DNA of 5,884 nucleotides, from NCBI GenBank assembly GCA_036566745.1, contig DATCVR010000203.1, forward strand, positions 1 to 5,884, written 5' to 3'. This DNA is from DATCVR01 sp036566745 (GTDB lineage: Bacteria > Actinomycetota > Actinomycetes > Jiangellales > Jiangellaceae). The notes under the pieces were generated by a model. That model saw only the letters and a list, made by a program, of their open reading frames with translations, had not been told where the DNA came from and did not search any database. Below, one piece after another: positions 1-5,329 of this stretch; the first letter of the stretch is position 1; the number at the start of each line of letters is the position of its first letter. The translations under genes were made by a program, and so were the position numbers.

Positions 1-40
1 ACGGGCGGATAGCTTGAAGTATCTGTGCTGGCCAGAAGAG

Positions 41-113
41 TGGGCCCCGTGGGACTCGAACCCACAACCCGCGGATTAAAAGTCCGCTGCTCTGCCAATT
101 GAGCTAGAGGCCC
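41..113 (-). tRNA. tRNA-Lys (anticodon UUU)
   Basis: Read on the minus strand, this 73-nt stretch folds as a complete tRNA. The 7-bp acceptor stem pairs GGGCCTC with GGGGCCC, with one U-G wobble, and the discriminator base is A. The D stem is GCTC/GAGC. The 5-bp anticodon stem (GCGGA/TCCGC) closes the loop CTTTTAA, which puts UUU at positions 34-36 (window 80-78). The T arm is GTGGG-TTCGAGT-CCCAC. UUU decodes the lysine codons AAA and AAG. The 3' CCA is not encoded, since CTC follows the discriminator, so it must be added after transcription, as is common in actinobacteria. A weak -10-like TAGGCT (165-160) lies about 45 bp upstream, without a clear -35. The gene stands alone here, and no attachment-site duplication of its 3' end was seen. 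Confidence 0.97.
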
Positions 114-220
114 CTCGTGGACGGCGGCCTTCGATCTCCGCCGCCCACGCCCAGGGCAGAGCCTACGACGTCCGGCATGGCGCCGGAGCCGCTGCCCACT
201 CCGCCCGACACAGGACTGGA

Positions 221-245
221 CCCCCGGCACGGGGGAAGCCGGGGG
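221..245 (-). terminator. Possible hairpin terminator after the sigma/anti-sigma pair
   Basis: An 8-bp perfect GC-only stem (CCCCCGGC at 221-228, GCCGGGGG at 238-245) encloses a 9-nt loop. It begins about 50 bases downstream of the stop of the minus-strand gene at 298 and lies before the tRNA. There is no U-tract, so it is at best a non-canonical terminator, though many actinobacterial terminators lack the tract. The rest of the 184-bp gap between the tRNA and the anti-sigma gene shows no coding potential that I trust. Confidence 0.45.
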
Positions 246-297
246 CCCAGCAGCAGCCCGATGAGGTGTCGACATCACCCACCGGGCCGATCGGGGG

Positions 298-1089
298 TCA
301 GGGCAGCCTGACGGGCGGTTCGAATTCGATCGTGGTGGGCGGCTCCGTCGGGCGCTCGGTGGGCTGGTCGCTGTCGCCGGGGCGCCCGCCGGGAACATCG
401 GGTTTCCGCGTCGGATCGGGGTGGGTCGGCTCGGCGGAGGGGCGGTCCGTGGGCCGATGATCGGGGGTGTCGTCGGGCTTGTGCTCGTCCAGCCGGCCCT
501 GGTCGCCGGCCTCGCCTGGCGACTCGGGCTGGTGGGCGTCACGAGCCCGCTCGCTCACGTCCTGACCGTCCACGTCTCCGTCTCGAGCGTCGTCGGCCAC
601 GTCCTGCCCGAAGTCGGCCGGCTCGTCGGCCGACTCGTCGTCGAAGGTGATGGGTGTGACGACCTCGATGACCGACTCGACCCGGTCCTGGGCGACATCG
701 GGCAAGGCGCCGGCCGCGCTCACGCCGGTCAGCGCGGTGATGCCGGCGGCGAGCCCCACGGCCACCTTGGCCCGTGTGCTCATGGCGGCGAGCTTCGATC
801 TCCCTGCGTGCACGACCTGTCCGACCTTTCCTCTGGGGGTCCCGGCGACGCCACCTCGTGGATCGAACGCAGCCGCGGGAACTCCGGTGAAGTCGCCGGC
901 GGCCATCCGGGTCACCAGTTCCGCACTCGGCCTGGCGGGCAACGCGGCAGTCGCCCTCAGGGCACCCACGACCTCGACGAGCGGCCGCAGTTCGGGCTGC
1001 GCGAACGCACCGCGAAGCACGGCTTCGACGGTCGCGTCGTCCAGAGTGTGTGGTGGCATCTCGTTCACGTCATCGCCGAGAGCGGTCAC
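298..1089 (-). CDS. Putative single-pass anti-sigma factor with acidic Pro-rich tail
   Basis: This is a 263-aa protein read from a GTG that overlaps the TGA of the upstream sigma factor gene (GTGA, 1089-1086), so the two are probably translationally coupled. GAGAGG lies 10 nt before the GTG. An ATG at 1059 (residue 11) is an alternative start, and the longer open frame reaching 1425 merely runs antisense-in-frame over the sigma gene. Residues 11-65 hold a helical segment (LDDATVEAVLRGAF, then LRPLVEVVGALRA and a PSAEL stretch). From memory, this resembles the cytoplasmic N-termini of actinobacterial proteins coupled to ECF sigma genes. A basic stretch (KLAAMSTRAK, 100-108) precedes one membrane segment at about 109-129, which predicts N-in topology. 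Residues 147-263 form an outer, Asp/Glu-rich then Pro/Thr-rich low-complexity tail. No Zn-type HxxxCxxC anti-sigma motif is present; the protein has no cysteine. The role as sigma inhibitor is inferred from gene order and topology. Confidence 0.72.
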   Translation of the reverse strand: MTALGDDVNEMPPHTLDDATVEAVLRGAFAQPELRPLVEVVGALRATAALPARPSAELVTRMAAGDFTGVPAAAFDPRGGVAGTPRGKVGQVVHAGRSKLAAMSTRAKVAVGLAAGITALTGVSAAGALPDVAQDRVESVIEVVTPITFDDESADEPADFGQDVADDARDGDVDGQDVSERARDAHQPESPGEAGDQGRLDEHKPDDTPDHRPTDRPSAEPTHPDPTRKPDVPGGRPGDSDQPTERPTEPPTTIEFEPPVRLP

Positions 1090-1676
1090 AGGGGTACGCC
1101 CTCTCGCGCGAGACGGCTCCGCAGGGCGTTCAGCCCCCGGCGCTGGAGCGCCTTGACGGCGCCGGACGACTTGCCGATCACGTCCGCGACCTGGTCGACC
1201 GTGAGGTCGGCGACGACCCGCAGGAGAAGGACCTCGCGCTGGTCCGACGACAGCTCGGCACAGAGCTCGCGGACCCGGCGGCTCCCCAGGGCCTCCATGA
1301 CCTCGTCCTCGACGTGCCCGTCCGGCCGGTCCAGGACAAGCGGATCGTCGGTGGGGACCACCGGCCGACGCGACGAGCGCCGCCACTCGTCCGTCAGCCT
1401 GCGGTGCGCGATGGTGAACACCCACGAGCGGAACTTCGCCTCGGTGCCGCGGAACGACCCGAGGCCGGCGAAGACGCCGAGGAACACTTCACTCGCGAGG
1501 TCGTCGGGCTCGGCGGCGCCGTGCATCCGGAGATAGCCGGTCACGACCGGCGCGAGATCGGTGTACAGGTGCTCGAAGGCCCACGGCGCGCGTGAACGCG
1601 CCGCGTCGAGGATCTCGTCGAACCCGTCACCGATGGTCAGTGCACCCTCCCCAAGGACGAACCTCACCGCCGTCAT
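1086..1676 (-). CDS. ECF-family RNA polymerase sigma factor
   Basis: This is a 196-aa sigma-70-family factor of the extracytoplasmic-function type, which directs RNA polymerase to a small stress regulon. Region 2 spans about residues 33-102: AFEHLYTDLAPVVTGYLR, the DDLASEVFLGVF core-binding stretch, and FRSWVFTIAHRRLTDEWRR, the -10-recognition segment. After a linker rich in Pro and Asp, region 4 spans about 125-190 with a helix-turn-helix (LSSDQREVLLLRVVADLTVDQVADVIGKSSGAVKALQRRGLNALRSRL; only the start and end of this block are diagnostic). The length is normal for the family, and no C-terminal extension is seen. The next gene overlaps by 4 bp and is probably its anti-sigma factor. The ATG at 1676 lacks a good ribosome binding site. 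A CTG at 1640 (residue 13) is preceded at 5 nt by GGGGAGG and could be the true start, leaving both sigma domains intact. I cannot assign an ECF subgroup with confidence. Confidence 0.93.
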   Translation of the reverse strand: MTAVRFVLGEGALTIGDGFDEILDAARSRAPWAFEHLYTDLAPVVTGYLRMHGAAEPDDLASEVFLGVFAGLGSFRGTEAKFRSWVFTIAHRRLTDEWRRSSRRPVVPTDDPLVLDRPDGHVEDEVMEALGSRRVRELCAELSSDQREVLLLRVVADLTVDQVADVIGKSSGAVKALQRRGLNALRSRLAREGVPL

Positions 1677-1693
1677 CGTTCAAATCGCTCAGA

Positions 1694-1722
1694 AGGGTAC
1701 GGGCAGGGACGAACTATCTGAA
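1694..1722 (-). promoter_or_regulatory. Candidate promoter of the sigma/anti-sigma operon
   Basis: On the minus strand, TTCAGA (1722-1717) and TACCCT (1699-1694) are separated by 17 bp. They match the housekeeping -35 and -10 consensus at about four of six positions each. Transcription would start near 1687, giving a leader of about 10 nt before the ATG at 1676. No GGAAC-type ECF promoter is visible here, so autoregulation by the sigma factor itself is not supported by sequence. Confidence 0.35.
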
Positions 1723-1733
1723 CCGACGGCAAC

Positions 1734-1769
1734 GGTGGCACGCGACCCGTCGACCGGTCGCGTGCCACC
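1734..1769 (-). terminator. 14-bp perfect hairpin downstream of the MFS gene
   Basis: GGTGGCACGCGACC (1734-1747) is exactly complementary to GGTCGCGTGCCACC (1756-1769), with an 8-nt loop. It starts 19 nt past the MFS stop codon and ends 12 nt before the candidate -35 of the sigma operon. The simplest reading is a terminator insulating the sigma operon from transporter transcription. No U-tract follows. Because it sits just upstream of a promoter, an operator role for a dimeric regulator is the alternative. Confidence 0.65.
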
Positions 1770-1787
1770 CCCGCTCGATCAGCACCG

Positions 1788-3230
1788 TCACGAGGCGCTG
1801 GTCAACTCGACTCGCTCGTCGACCCCACCCCGCACCGTCGCGGTCCGCCACGCCGTCAGCGCCACCAGTGCGCCCGCCGCGGCCACGATGCCGGCTCCGA
1901 CGAACGCCACCGAGAACCCGTCGGTCAGCGCGGTCACGTCTCCCAGCCGGCCGGCGCCCGCAGCGGCCGCCACAGCGGTCATCGCCGCCAGCCCGAGGGC
2001 CGAGCCCACCTGGTAGCTCGTGTTCACGATGCCGGACGCGAGCCCGCCCTCCGCCGGCCGGGCGCTGGAGATCGCCGTGCCCAGCGACGGGATGAACGCC
2101 AGCGACATTCCGGCAGCCGCCACGACCGACGCGGGCAGGACGTCGACCCAGAAGGAGCCGTCGGGCCGGACGAAGGACAGCCATCCCAGGCCGACCGCCA
2201 GCAGAACCATCCCCGCGATGGTCACGTGCTTCGGGCCGAACCGCCCGATCAACCGTGGCGCCACGGCCACCATTCCGATCATGATCACCGTCGTCATCGG
2301 CAGGAGCGCGGCCCCGCTCGGGAAGGCGCTGTAGTCCAGCACCTGCTGCAGGTAGAGGTTCAGGAAGAACCACATCGGGATCCACGCGGCACCCAGCAGC
2401 AGCTGGACCCCGTTCGCCACGCCGAGGTTCGGTGACCGGAAGATCCGCAGGGTCATCAACGGCTCCCGGCGCCGCGCCTGTACCAGCACGAACACCGCGA
2501 GCAGGACAACCGCCGCTCCCGACGTCACCAGCGTGGCGGTCGACGCCCACCCGACCTCCGGAGCCCGAACGACGGCGAAGACTGCAGCGCCGACGCCGGC
2601 GGTGACGGTGAGCGCGCCCAGCACGTCCACCGAGCCGCGCCGCCCGCCACCCGCAGGCATGAGCCGGGGTGTCACGGCGAGGATCAGAACCGCGATCGGG
2701 ATGTTGACGTAGAACACCCAGGGCCAGCTGACGTATTCGGTGATGACGCCGCCCAGGAAGACTCCGGCCGTGCCACCTGCGGGGGCAGCCGCTCCGTAGA
2801 TCGCCAGCGCCTTGGTGAGCTCGCGTGCCTCGCCGCCGAACAACATCATCAGGAGAGTGAGGGCTGAGGGCGCGATCAGCGCCGATCCCACGCCTTGGAC
2901 GGCGCGACCGGCGAGCTCGACGGCCACGCTCGAGGCCAGCCCCGCGACGGCCGAACCCGCGATCAGCACGACCCAACCCGCCATGAAGACCCGGCGCGCC
3001 CCCAGCAGGTCGGACAACCGGCCGCCGAGCAGCAGCAGCCCACCCAGCGCCACGACGTAGGCGTTGAACACCCAGGACAGGTTCTGCTGGGAGAAGCCGA
3101 GATCGGCCTGGATCTCGGGTAGTGCGACGCCGATGATCGACGTGTCCATGATCACCATGAATTGAGCGGTCGCGATGACAGCGAGCGCCAAGCCGCGCCC
3201 GGACCGCCCGCGAGTGTCCCCGGAAGACAT
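1788..3230 (-). CDS. MFS exporter, DHA2 (EmrB/QacA-like) family
   Basis: This is a 480-aa, very hydrophobic inner-membrane protein of the length typical for 14-TM proton-driven drug exporters. TM1 carries the DHA motif MDTSIIGVALP (28-38). Motif A, GGRLSDLLGARR (69-80), lies in the loop between TM2 and TM3. A motif-C-like antiporter stretch rich in Gly and Pro (about 147-161) is followed by WPWVFYVNIP (169-178), a hallmark of the family. The later segment RPAEGGLASGIVNTSYQVG is also characteristic of DHA2 members. The ATG at 3230 has an ideal AGGAG five bases upstream (3240-3236). The gene is transcribed alone, divergently from the CopZ-like gene, and ends before the hairpin at 1734-1769. The substrate cannot be read from sequence. 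A CsoR-like site directly next to its ribosome binding site hints at metal-linked expression, but that is inference. No truncation or frameshift is seen. Confidence 0.93.
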   Translation of the reverse strand: MSSGDTRGRSGRGLALAVIATAQFMVIMDTSIIGVALPEIQADLGFSQQNLSWVFNAYVVALGGLLLLGGRLSDLLGARRVFMAGWVVLIAGSAVAGLASSVAVELAGRAVQGVGSALIAPSALTLLMMLFGGEARELTKALAIYGAAAPAGGTAGVFLGGVITEYVSWPWVFYVNIPIAVLILAVTPRLMPAGGGRRGSVDVLGALTVTAGVGAAVFAVVRAPEVGWASTATLVTSGAAVVLLAVFVLVQARRREPLMTLRIFRSPNLGVANGVQLLLGAAWIPMWFFLNLYLQQVLDYSAFPSGAALLPMTTVIMIGMVAVAPRLIGRFGPKHVTIAGMVLLAVGLGWLSFVRPDGSFWVDVLPASVVAAAGMSLAFIPSLGTAISSARPAEGGLASGIVNTSYQVGSALGLAAMTAVAAAAGAGRLGDVTALTDGFSVAFVGAGIVAAAGALVALTAWRTATVRGGVDERVELTSAS

Positions 3231-3240
3231 CGTTACTCCT

Positions 3241-3258
3241 TACCGGTAGGGGGTATGG
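3241..3258. promoter_or_regulatory. CsoR-like operator site 1 (exporter side)
   Basis: TACCGGTAGGGGGTATGG has the form TAC-N9-GGGTA followed by TGG, and its left end is the perfect palindrome TACCGGTA. It resembles, from memory, Bacillus-type Cu(I)-responsive CsoR operators (TACCC-TACGG-GGGTA-like 15-mers). It begins one base beyond the AGGAG of the divergent MFS gene, so bound repressor would sit over that gene's 5' leader or start-site region. A weak -35 TTGCTC lies just upstream on the minus strand, but I find no convincing -10. Confidence 0.55.
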
Positions 3259-3277
3259 GCGAGCAACGTAGCACCCG

Positions 3278-3306
3278 TTGCGACTGATACGGTAGGGGGG
3301 TATGGT
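3278..3306 (+). promoter_or_regulatory. Candidate promoter of the CopZ-like gene
   Basis: TTGCGA (3278-3283) and TATGGT (3301-3306) are spaced by exactly 17 bp and match the -35 and -10 consensus at four of six positions each. The spacer is largely occupied by CsoR-like site 2, the expected geometry for repression lifted by Cu(I). Transcription would start near 3313, leaving a leader of about 60 nt before the ATG at 3376. Confidence 0.5.
3288..3305. promoter_or_regulatory. CsoR-like operator site 2 (chaperone side)
   Basis: TACGGTAGGGGGGTATGG is the same 18-bp type as site 1, in the same orientation and 47 bp away start to start. The two share TAC at the left end and GGGGGTATGG at the right end, with four mismatches between. 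It overlaps the spacer and -10 of the candidate promoter. The regulator gene itself (csoR) is not in the window. Confidence 0.6.
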
Positions 3307-3375
3307 TTCGACGAAACGGCGCCGCGGCCCACGCGTCCGGCGTCACCGATCACGGACATCACAACGGGAGATCGC

Positions 3376-3753
3376 ATGACCGTGCGAGACGAACTCGCCC
3401 TGACCGACGTCAGCCAGGTCAGCACCACGAACGCCGCAGCGAGCGACGCCACGCTGGCGAGCGCCGGGTGCAGCTGCTGCGCCACGGACGCCGGCACCGC
3501 GGCGACCGCCGCCGCTACCGCCGCCGACTCGGACCTCGGCACCGCGCCGATCGTGGTCGCCGACTACACGGTCACCGGCATGACCTGCGGACACTGCGTC
3601 GCCGCGGTCACGGAGGAGGTCAGCGCGCTGGCCGGCGTGGTCGACGTGAAGGTCGAACTCAGCAGCGGGCAGCTCACCGTCACCAGCGACGCCCCCGTAG
3701 CCGACGAGCTCGTCCGGGGCGCGGTCGAGGAAGCCGGCTACCAGCTCACCTGA
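3376..3753 (+). CDS. copZ: CopZ-like copper chaperone with Cys-rich N-terminal extension
   Basis: This is a 125-aa cytosolic protein with no signal peptide or membrane span. Residues about 61-125 form one heavy-metal-associated (HMA) domain of the usual 65-residue size. It has the metal-binding loop GMTCGHCV (68-75; ligands C71 and C74) and the usual ending AVEEAGYQL. Such proteins bind Cu(I) and pass it to P1B-type ATPases or to CsoR-type sensors. The MTCGHC loop favours copper, though other thiophilic metals are possible. Unlike classical CopZ of about 70 residues, it has a 60-residue Ala/Thr-rich leader holding a CSCC cluster (C32, C34, C35). This could be a second, flexible metal site. 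The ATG is preceded at 5 nt by GGGAG (3366-3370), so the long form is well supported. No copper ATPase or csoR gene accompanies it here. The upstream CsoR-like sites support copper induction. Confidence 0.9.
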   Translation: MTVRDELALTDVSQVSTTNAAASDATLASAGCSCCATDAGTAATAAATAADSDLGTAPIVVADYTVTGMTCGHCVAAVTEEVSALAGVVDVKVELSSGQLTVTSDAPVADELVRGAVEEAGYQLT

Positions 3754-3773
3754 GCGGAGCCTCTGCCGATGCC

Positions 3774-3806
3774 GGGTGCCCGGCCGTCACGAACGGCCGG
3801 GCACCC
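3774..3806. terminator. Bidirectional hairpin terminator between convergent genes
   Basis: A perfect 14-bp inverted repeat (GGGTGCCCGGCCGT at 3774-3787, ACGGCCGGGCACCC at 3793-3806) surrounds a 5-nt loop. It starts 20 nt after the CopZ-like stop and also contains the last codons and the TGA (3789-3787) of the convergent permease gene. It is positioned to end transcription from both sides. No U-tract is present on either strand. Confidence 0.7.
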
Positions 3807-4545
3807 CCCGCACGACGAGGCCCCGGGCTACCAGCTCGATCGTCAGGGCCACCGACGCCGCCTCGACTGCCAGCAACGCCACCAGGACGAACAACTGCAC
3901 CGCACCCGCCTGTACCGGGCTGGCCCCGCCGATCAGCATCCCGACGAAGGCGCCGGGCAACGTCACCAGCCCCACCGTTCGGGTCTGGTCCAGCGCCGGA
4001 ACCAGCGAGCTCGACGCCGCGGGCCGGGCGATCTCGAGGGCGGCGTCCCGGGGCATCAGCCCGACCGACAGCGCGGCCTCCACCTCGCCACGCCGGCCAC
4101 TCAGCTCGTCGAGGCCGCGCATCCCGGCCAGCGCACACGCGGTCATCGCCCCGCCGATCAGGATGCCGGTGACCGGGATCACCGCCAGCGGCTCGGCCGG
4201 CAGCACCCCCGTGAGCAACAACGCCACCACGACGGGCAGCGTGCTCGCCACGATGGGCACGGCCGCCCAGGCAGCGGTGCGATCACGGGTCATCCGGCGG
4301 CCGGCGGTCAGCGCGGCCGTCGCGTACATCACCGCCAGGAACGCCACCGTCAGCGACTGCACCCGCACGATGGCCGCCAGTGCCAGTGACACCACCGCGA
4401 GCTGCACGACGGCCCTCGCCGACGCCGTGACGACGGCCCGCGCGTGACCCAAGCGACCCAGCACGCTCACCGTCACGGCCAGCGCGACCAGCACCACCAT
4501 GGCCACCGCGAGGGCCGGACCCACCGACAGCAAGGTCGAGGACAT
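3787..4545 (-). CDS. fetB: FetB-family ABC transporter permease (putative metal exporter)
   Basis: This is a 252-aa polytopic inner-membrane protein of the family's usual size, with about seven hydrophobic segments. Family signatures seen are RAVVQL (44-49), the PVTGILIGGAMTA stretch (124-136, like the P-GMIIGN-M block), and the cytoplasmic RRGEVEAALSVGLMP stretch (151-165), likely where the ATPase docks. The block VGLVTLPGAFVGMLIGGASP (191-210) corresponds to the VGLVSLPGMMTGQILAG region of E. coli FetB. In E. coli, FetA (ATPase) and FetB act together in iron export and peroxide tolerance; substrate here is inferred only. No FetA-like ATPase gene adjoins it: downstream is the convergent CopZ-like gene, upstream a divergent gene. 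It must use a distant ATPase or act differently. The ATG at 4545 has no strong ribosome binding site, and I see no convincing promoter in the 87-bp gap upstream. The stop codon lies inside the shared hairpin. Confidence 0.87.
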   Translation of the reverse strand: MSSTLLSVGPALAVAMVVLVALAVTVSVLGRLGHARAVVTASARAVVQLAVVSLALAAIVRVQSLTVAFLAVMYATAALTAGRRMTRDRTAAWAAVPIVASTLPVVVALLLTGVLPAEPLAVIPVTGILIGGAMTACALAGMRGLDELSGRRGEVEAALSVGLMPRDAALEIARPAASSSLVPALDQTRTVGLVTLPGAFVGMLIGGASPVQAGAVQLFVLVALLAVEAASVALTIELVARGLVVRGVPGRS

Positions 4546-4620
4546 CGTCAGTCCGCGTCACCACGAGCCATGCCGGCGAGCATCCCACGTCGTGCACCCT
4601 GCTCGGCGTGGTCGCGGCCG

Positions 4621-4632
4621 TAGTGTGGGTTC
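4621..4632 (+). promoter_or_regulatory. Leaderless-type -10 before the adenosyltransferase gene
   Basis: TAGTGT (4621-4626) fits the actinobacterial TANNNT -10 and ends 6 nt before the GTG start at 4633, so the transcript would begin at or next to the start codon. No Shine-Dalgarno sequence is visible, which agrees with leaderless translation. No recognisable -35 is present. The gap is too short for, and does not resemble, a cobalamin riboswitch. Confidence 0.45.
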
Positions 4633-5262
4633 GTGGTCAACCTCACGAGGATCTACACCCGCACCGGCGACGACGGTTCCACCGGGCTCGGCGACTTCAG
4701 CCGCACCCGCAAGACCGATCCCCGGCTCGCCGCCTACGCGGACGCGAACGAGGCCAACGCCACCATCGGCGTCGCGATCGCCACCGAGCTCCAGGGCAGG
4801 GGCGGCGACCTGGGCGAACGCGGGCTGGGCGAACGCGGGCTGGCCACGCTCACCCGCGTCCAGAACGACCTCTTCGACGTGGGCGCCGACCTCTGCATGC
4901 CGCTCAAGCCCTCGTACGAGCACCCCCCGCTGCGCGTCCAGGCTGGGTGGATCGACGAGCTCGAGGCCGACTGCGACCACTTCAACGCCGACCTGCCCAA
5001 GCTGCGGTCGTTCATCCTGCCCGGCGGGACGCCCACGGCCGCCCAGCTCCACGTGGCGACCACCACGGTCCGGCGCGCCGAGCGCAGCGCCTGGCTCGCC
5101 CTCGAGACCTACGGCGACGGTGACGACGACGGCGTCAACCCGCTCACCGCCAAGTACCTCAACCGCCTCTCCGACCTGCTGTTCATCATGGCGCGCTACG
5201 CCAACCGCCACGACGGCGACGTGCTCTGGCAGCCGGGTGGCGGCCGCGCCCCCACGCCCTGA
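4633..5262 (+). CDS. pduO: PduO-type cob(I)alamin adenosyltransferase
   Basis: This is a 209-aa cytosolic enzyme that transfers the 5'-deoxyadenosyl group of ATP to cob(I)alamin (or cobinamide-type corrinoids) to make coenzyme B12. It functions as a trimer. The N-terminal ATP-binding motif TRTGDDGSTGL (9-19) is intact. Further family blocks are RTRKTDPRLAAYADANEANATIG (first residues 24-46), QNDLFDVGADL (77-87), FILPGG (127-132), RRAER (147-151) and YLNRLSDLLFIMAR (175-188), which carry the conserved Arg, Asn and Asp of the active site. The start is the GTG at 4633, giving the usual MVNLTRIYTRTGDDG N-terminus. A 15-nt tandem duplication adds a five-residue LGERG repeat in the loop at 60-69. 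The product is full length. The gene stands between a divergent permease and a separately promoted hydrolase gene. No B12-dependent enzyme lies nearby, so it is probably a stand-alone salvage or assimilation function. Confidence 0.95.
   Translation: MVNLTRIYTRTGDDGSTGLGDFSRTRKTDPRLAAYADANEANATIGVAIATELQGRGGDLGERGLGERGLATLTRVQNDLFDVGADLCMPLKPSYEHPPLRVQAGWIDELEADCDHFNADLPKLRSFILPGGTPTAAQLHVATTTVRRAERSAWLALETYGDGDDDGVNPLTAKYLNRLSDLLFIMARYANRHDGDVLWQPGGGRAPTP
4810..4839 (+). repeat. 15-bp tandem duplication inside the adenosyltransferase gene
   Basis: CTGGGCGAACGCGGG occurs twice in perfect tandem (4810-4824 and 4825-4839), followed by a partial third start (CTGG). The unit is a multiple of three and keeps the frame, encoding LGERG-LGERG. 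It falls between the conserved N-terminal ATP-binding part and the QNDLFDVGADL block, where length variation is likely tolerated. Perfect identity suggests recent slippage. Confidence 0.85.
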
Positions 5263-5316
5263 CCCACGGCCGCACAGCCGCCTGATCGAGCACCGCGCCG
5301 TGCCGGGAGTGCGGGC

Positions 5317-5329
5317 TACGCTGCCGGAC
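5317..5329 (+). promoter_or_regulatory. Leaderless-type -10 before the MBL-fold gene
   Basis: TACGCT (5317-5322) matches TANNNT and ends 7 nt before the ATG at 5330. No Shine-Dalgarno sequence is close, since GGGAG lies more than 20 nt upstream. The arrangement implies a leaderless mRNA started separately from the upstream gene, although readthrough across the 67-bp gap cannot be excluded. Confidence 0.45.

Noticed and set aside
1..113. tRNA-Lys as an integration (att) site for a mobile element
   Set aside because: No integrase gene and no duplicate of the tRNA 3' end seen in the window.
1090..1425. Upstream extension of the anti-sigma reading frame to an ATG at 1425
   Set aside because: It lies entirely inside the sigma factor gene on the same strand in another frame and encodes low-complexity Arg/Gly/Pro sequence. 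The GTG at 1089 overlapping the sigma stop explains the real start.
421..1536. 371-aa plus-strand open frame opposite the sigma/anti-sigma genes
   Set aside because: Antisense shadow in GC-rich sequence. It has no recognisable domain, while the minus strand encodes clear sigma regions 2 and 4.
1714..2976. 420-aa minus-strand open frame within the MFS gene
   Set aside because: Arg/Gly-rich out-of-frame shadow of the transporter, and it runs through the hairpin at 1734-1769.
3468..4172. Plus-strand frames overlapping the CopZ-like gene and the permease
   Set aside because: Arg/Pro-rich translations with no domain. They cross the terminator hairpin and are shadows of genes supported by motifs.
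4546..4632. Cobalamin riboswitch before the adenosyltransferase
   Set aside because: The gap is only 87 bp, shorter than a B12 riboswitch, shows no B12-box-like sequence, and the gene appears leaderless.
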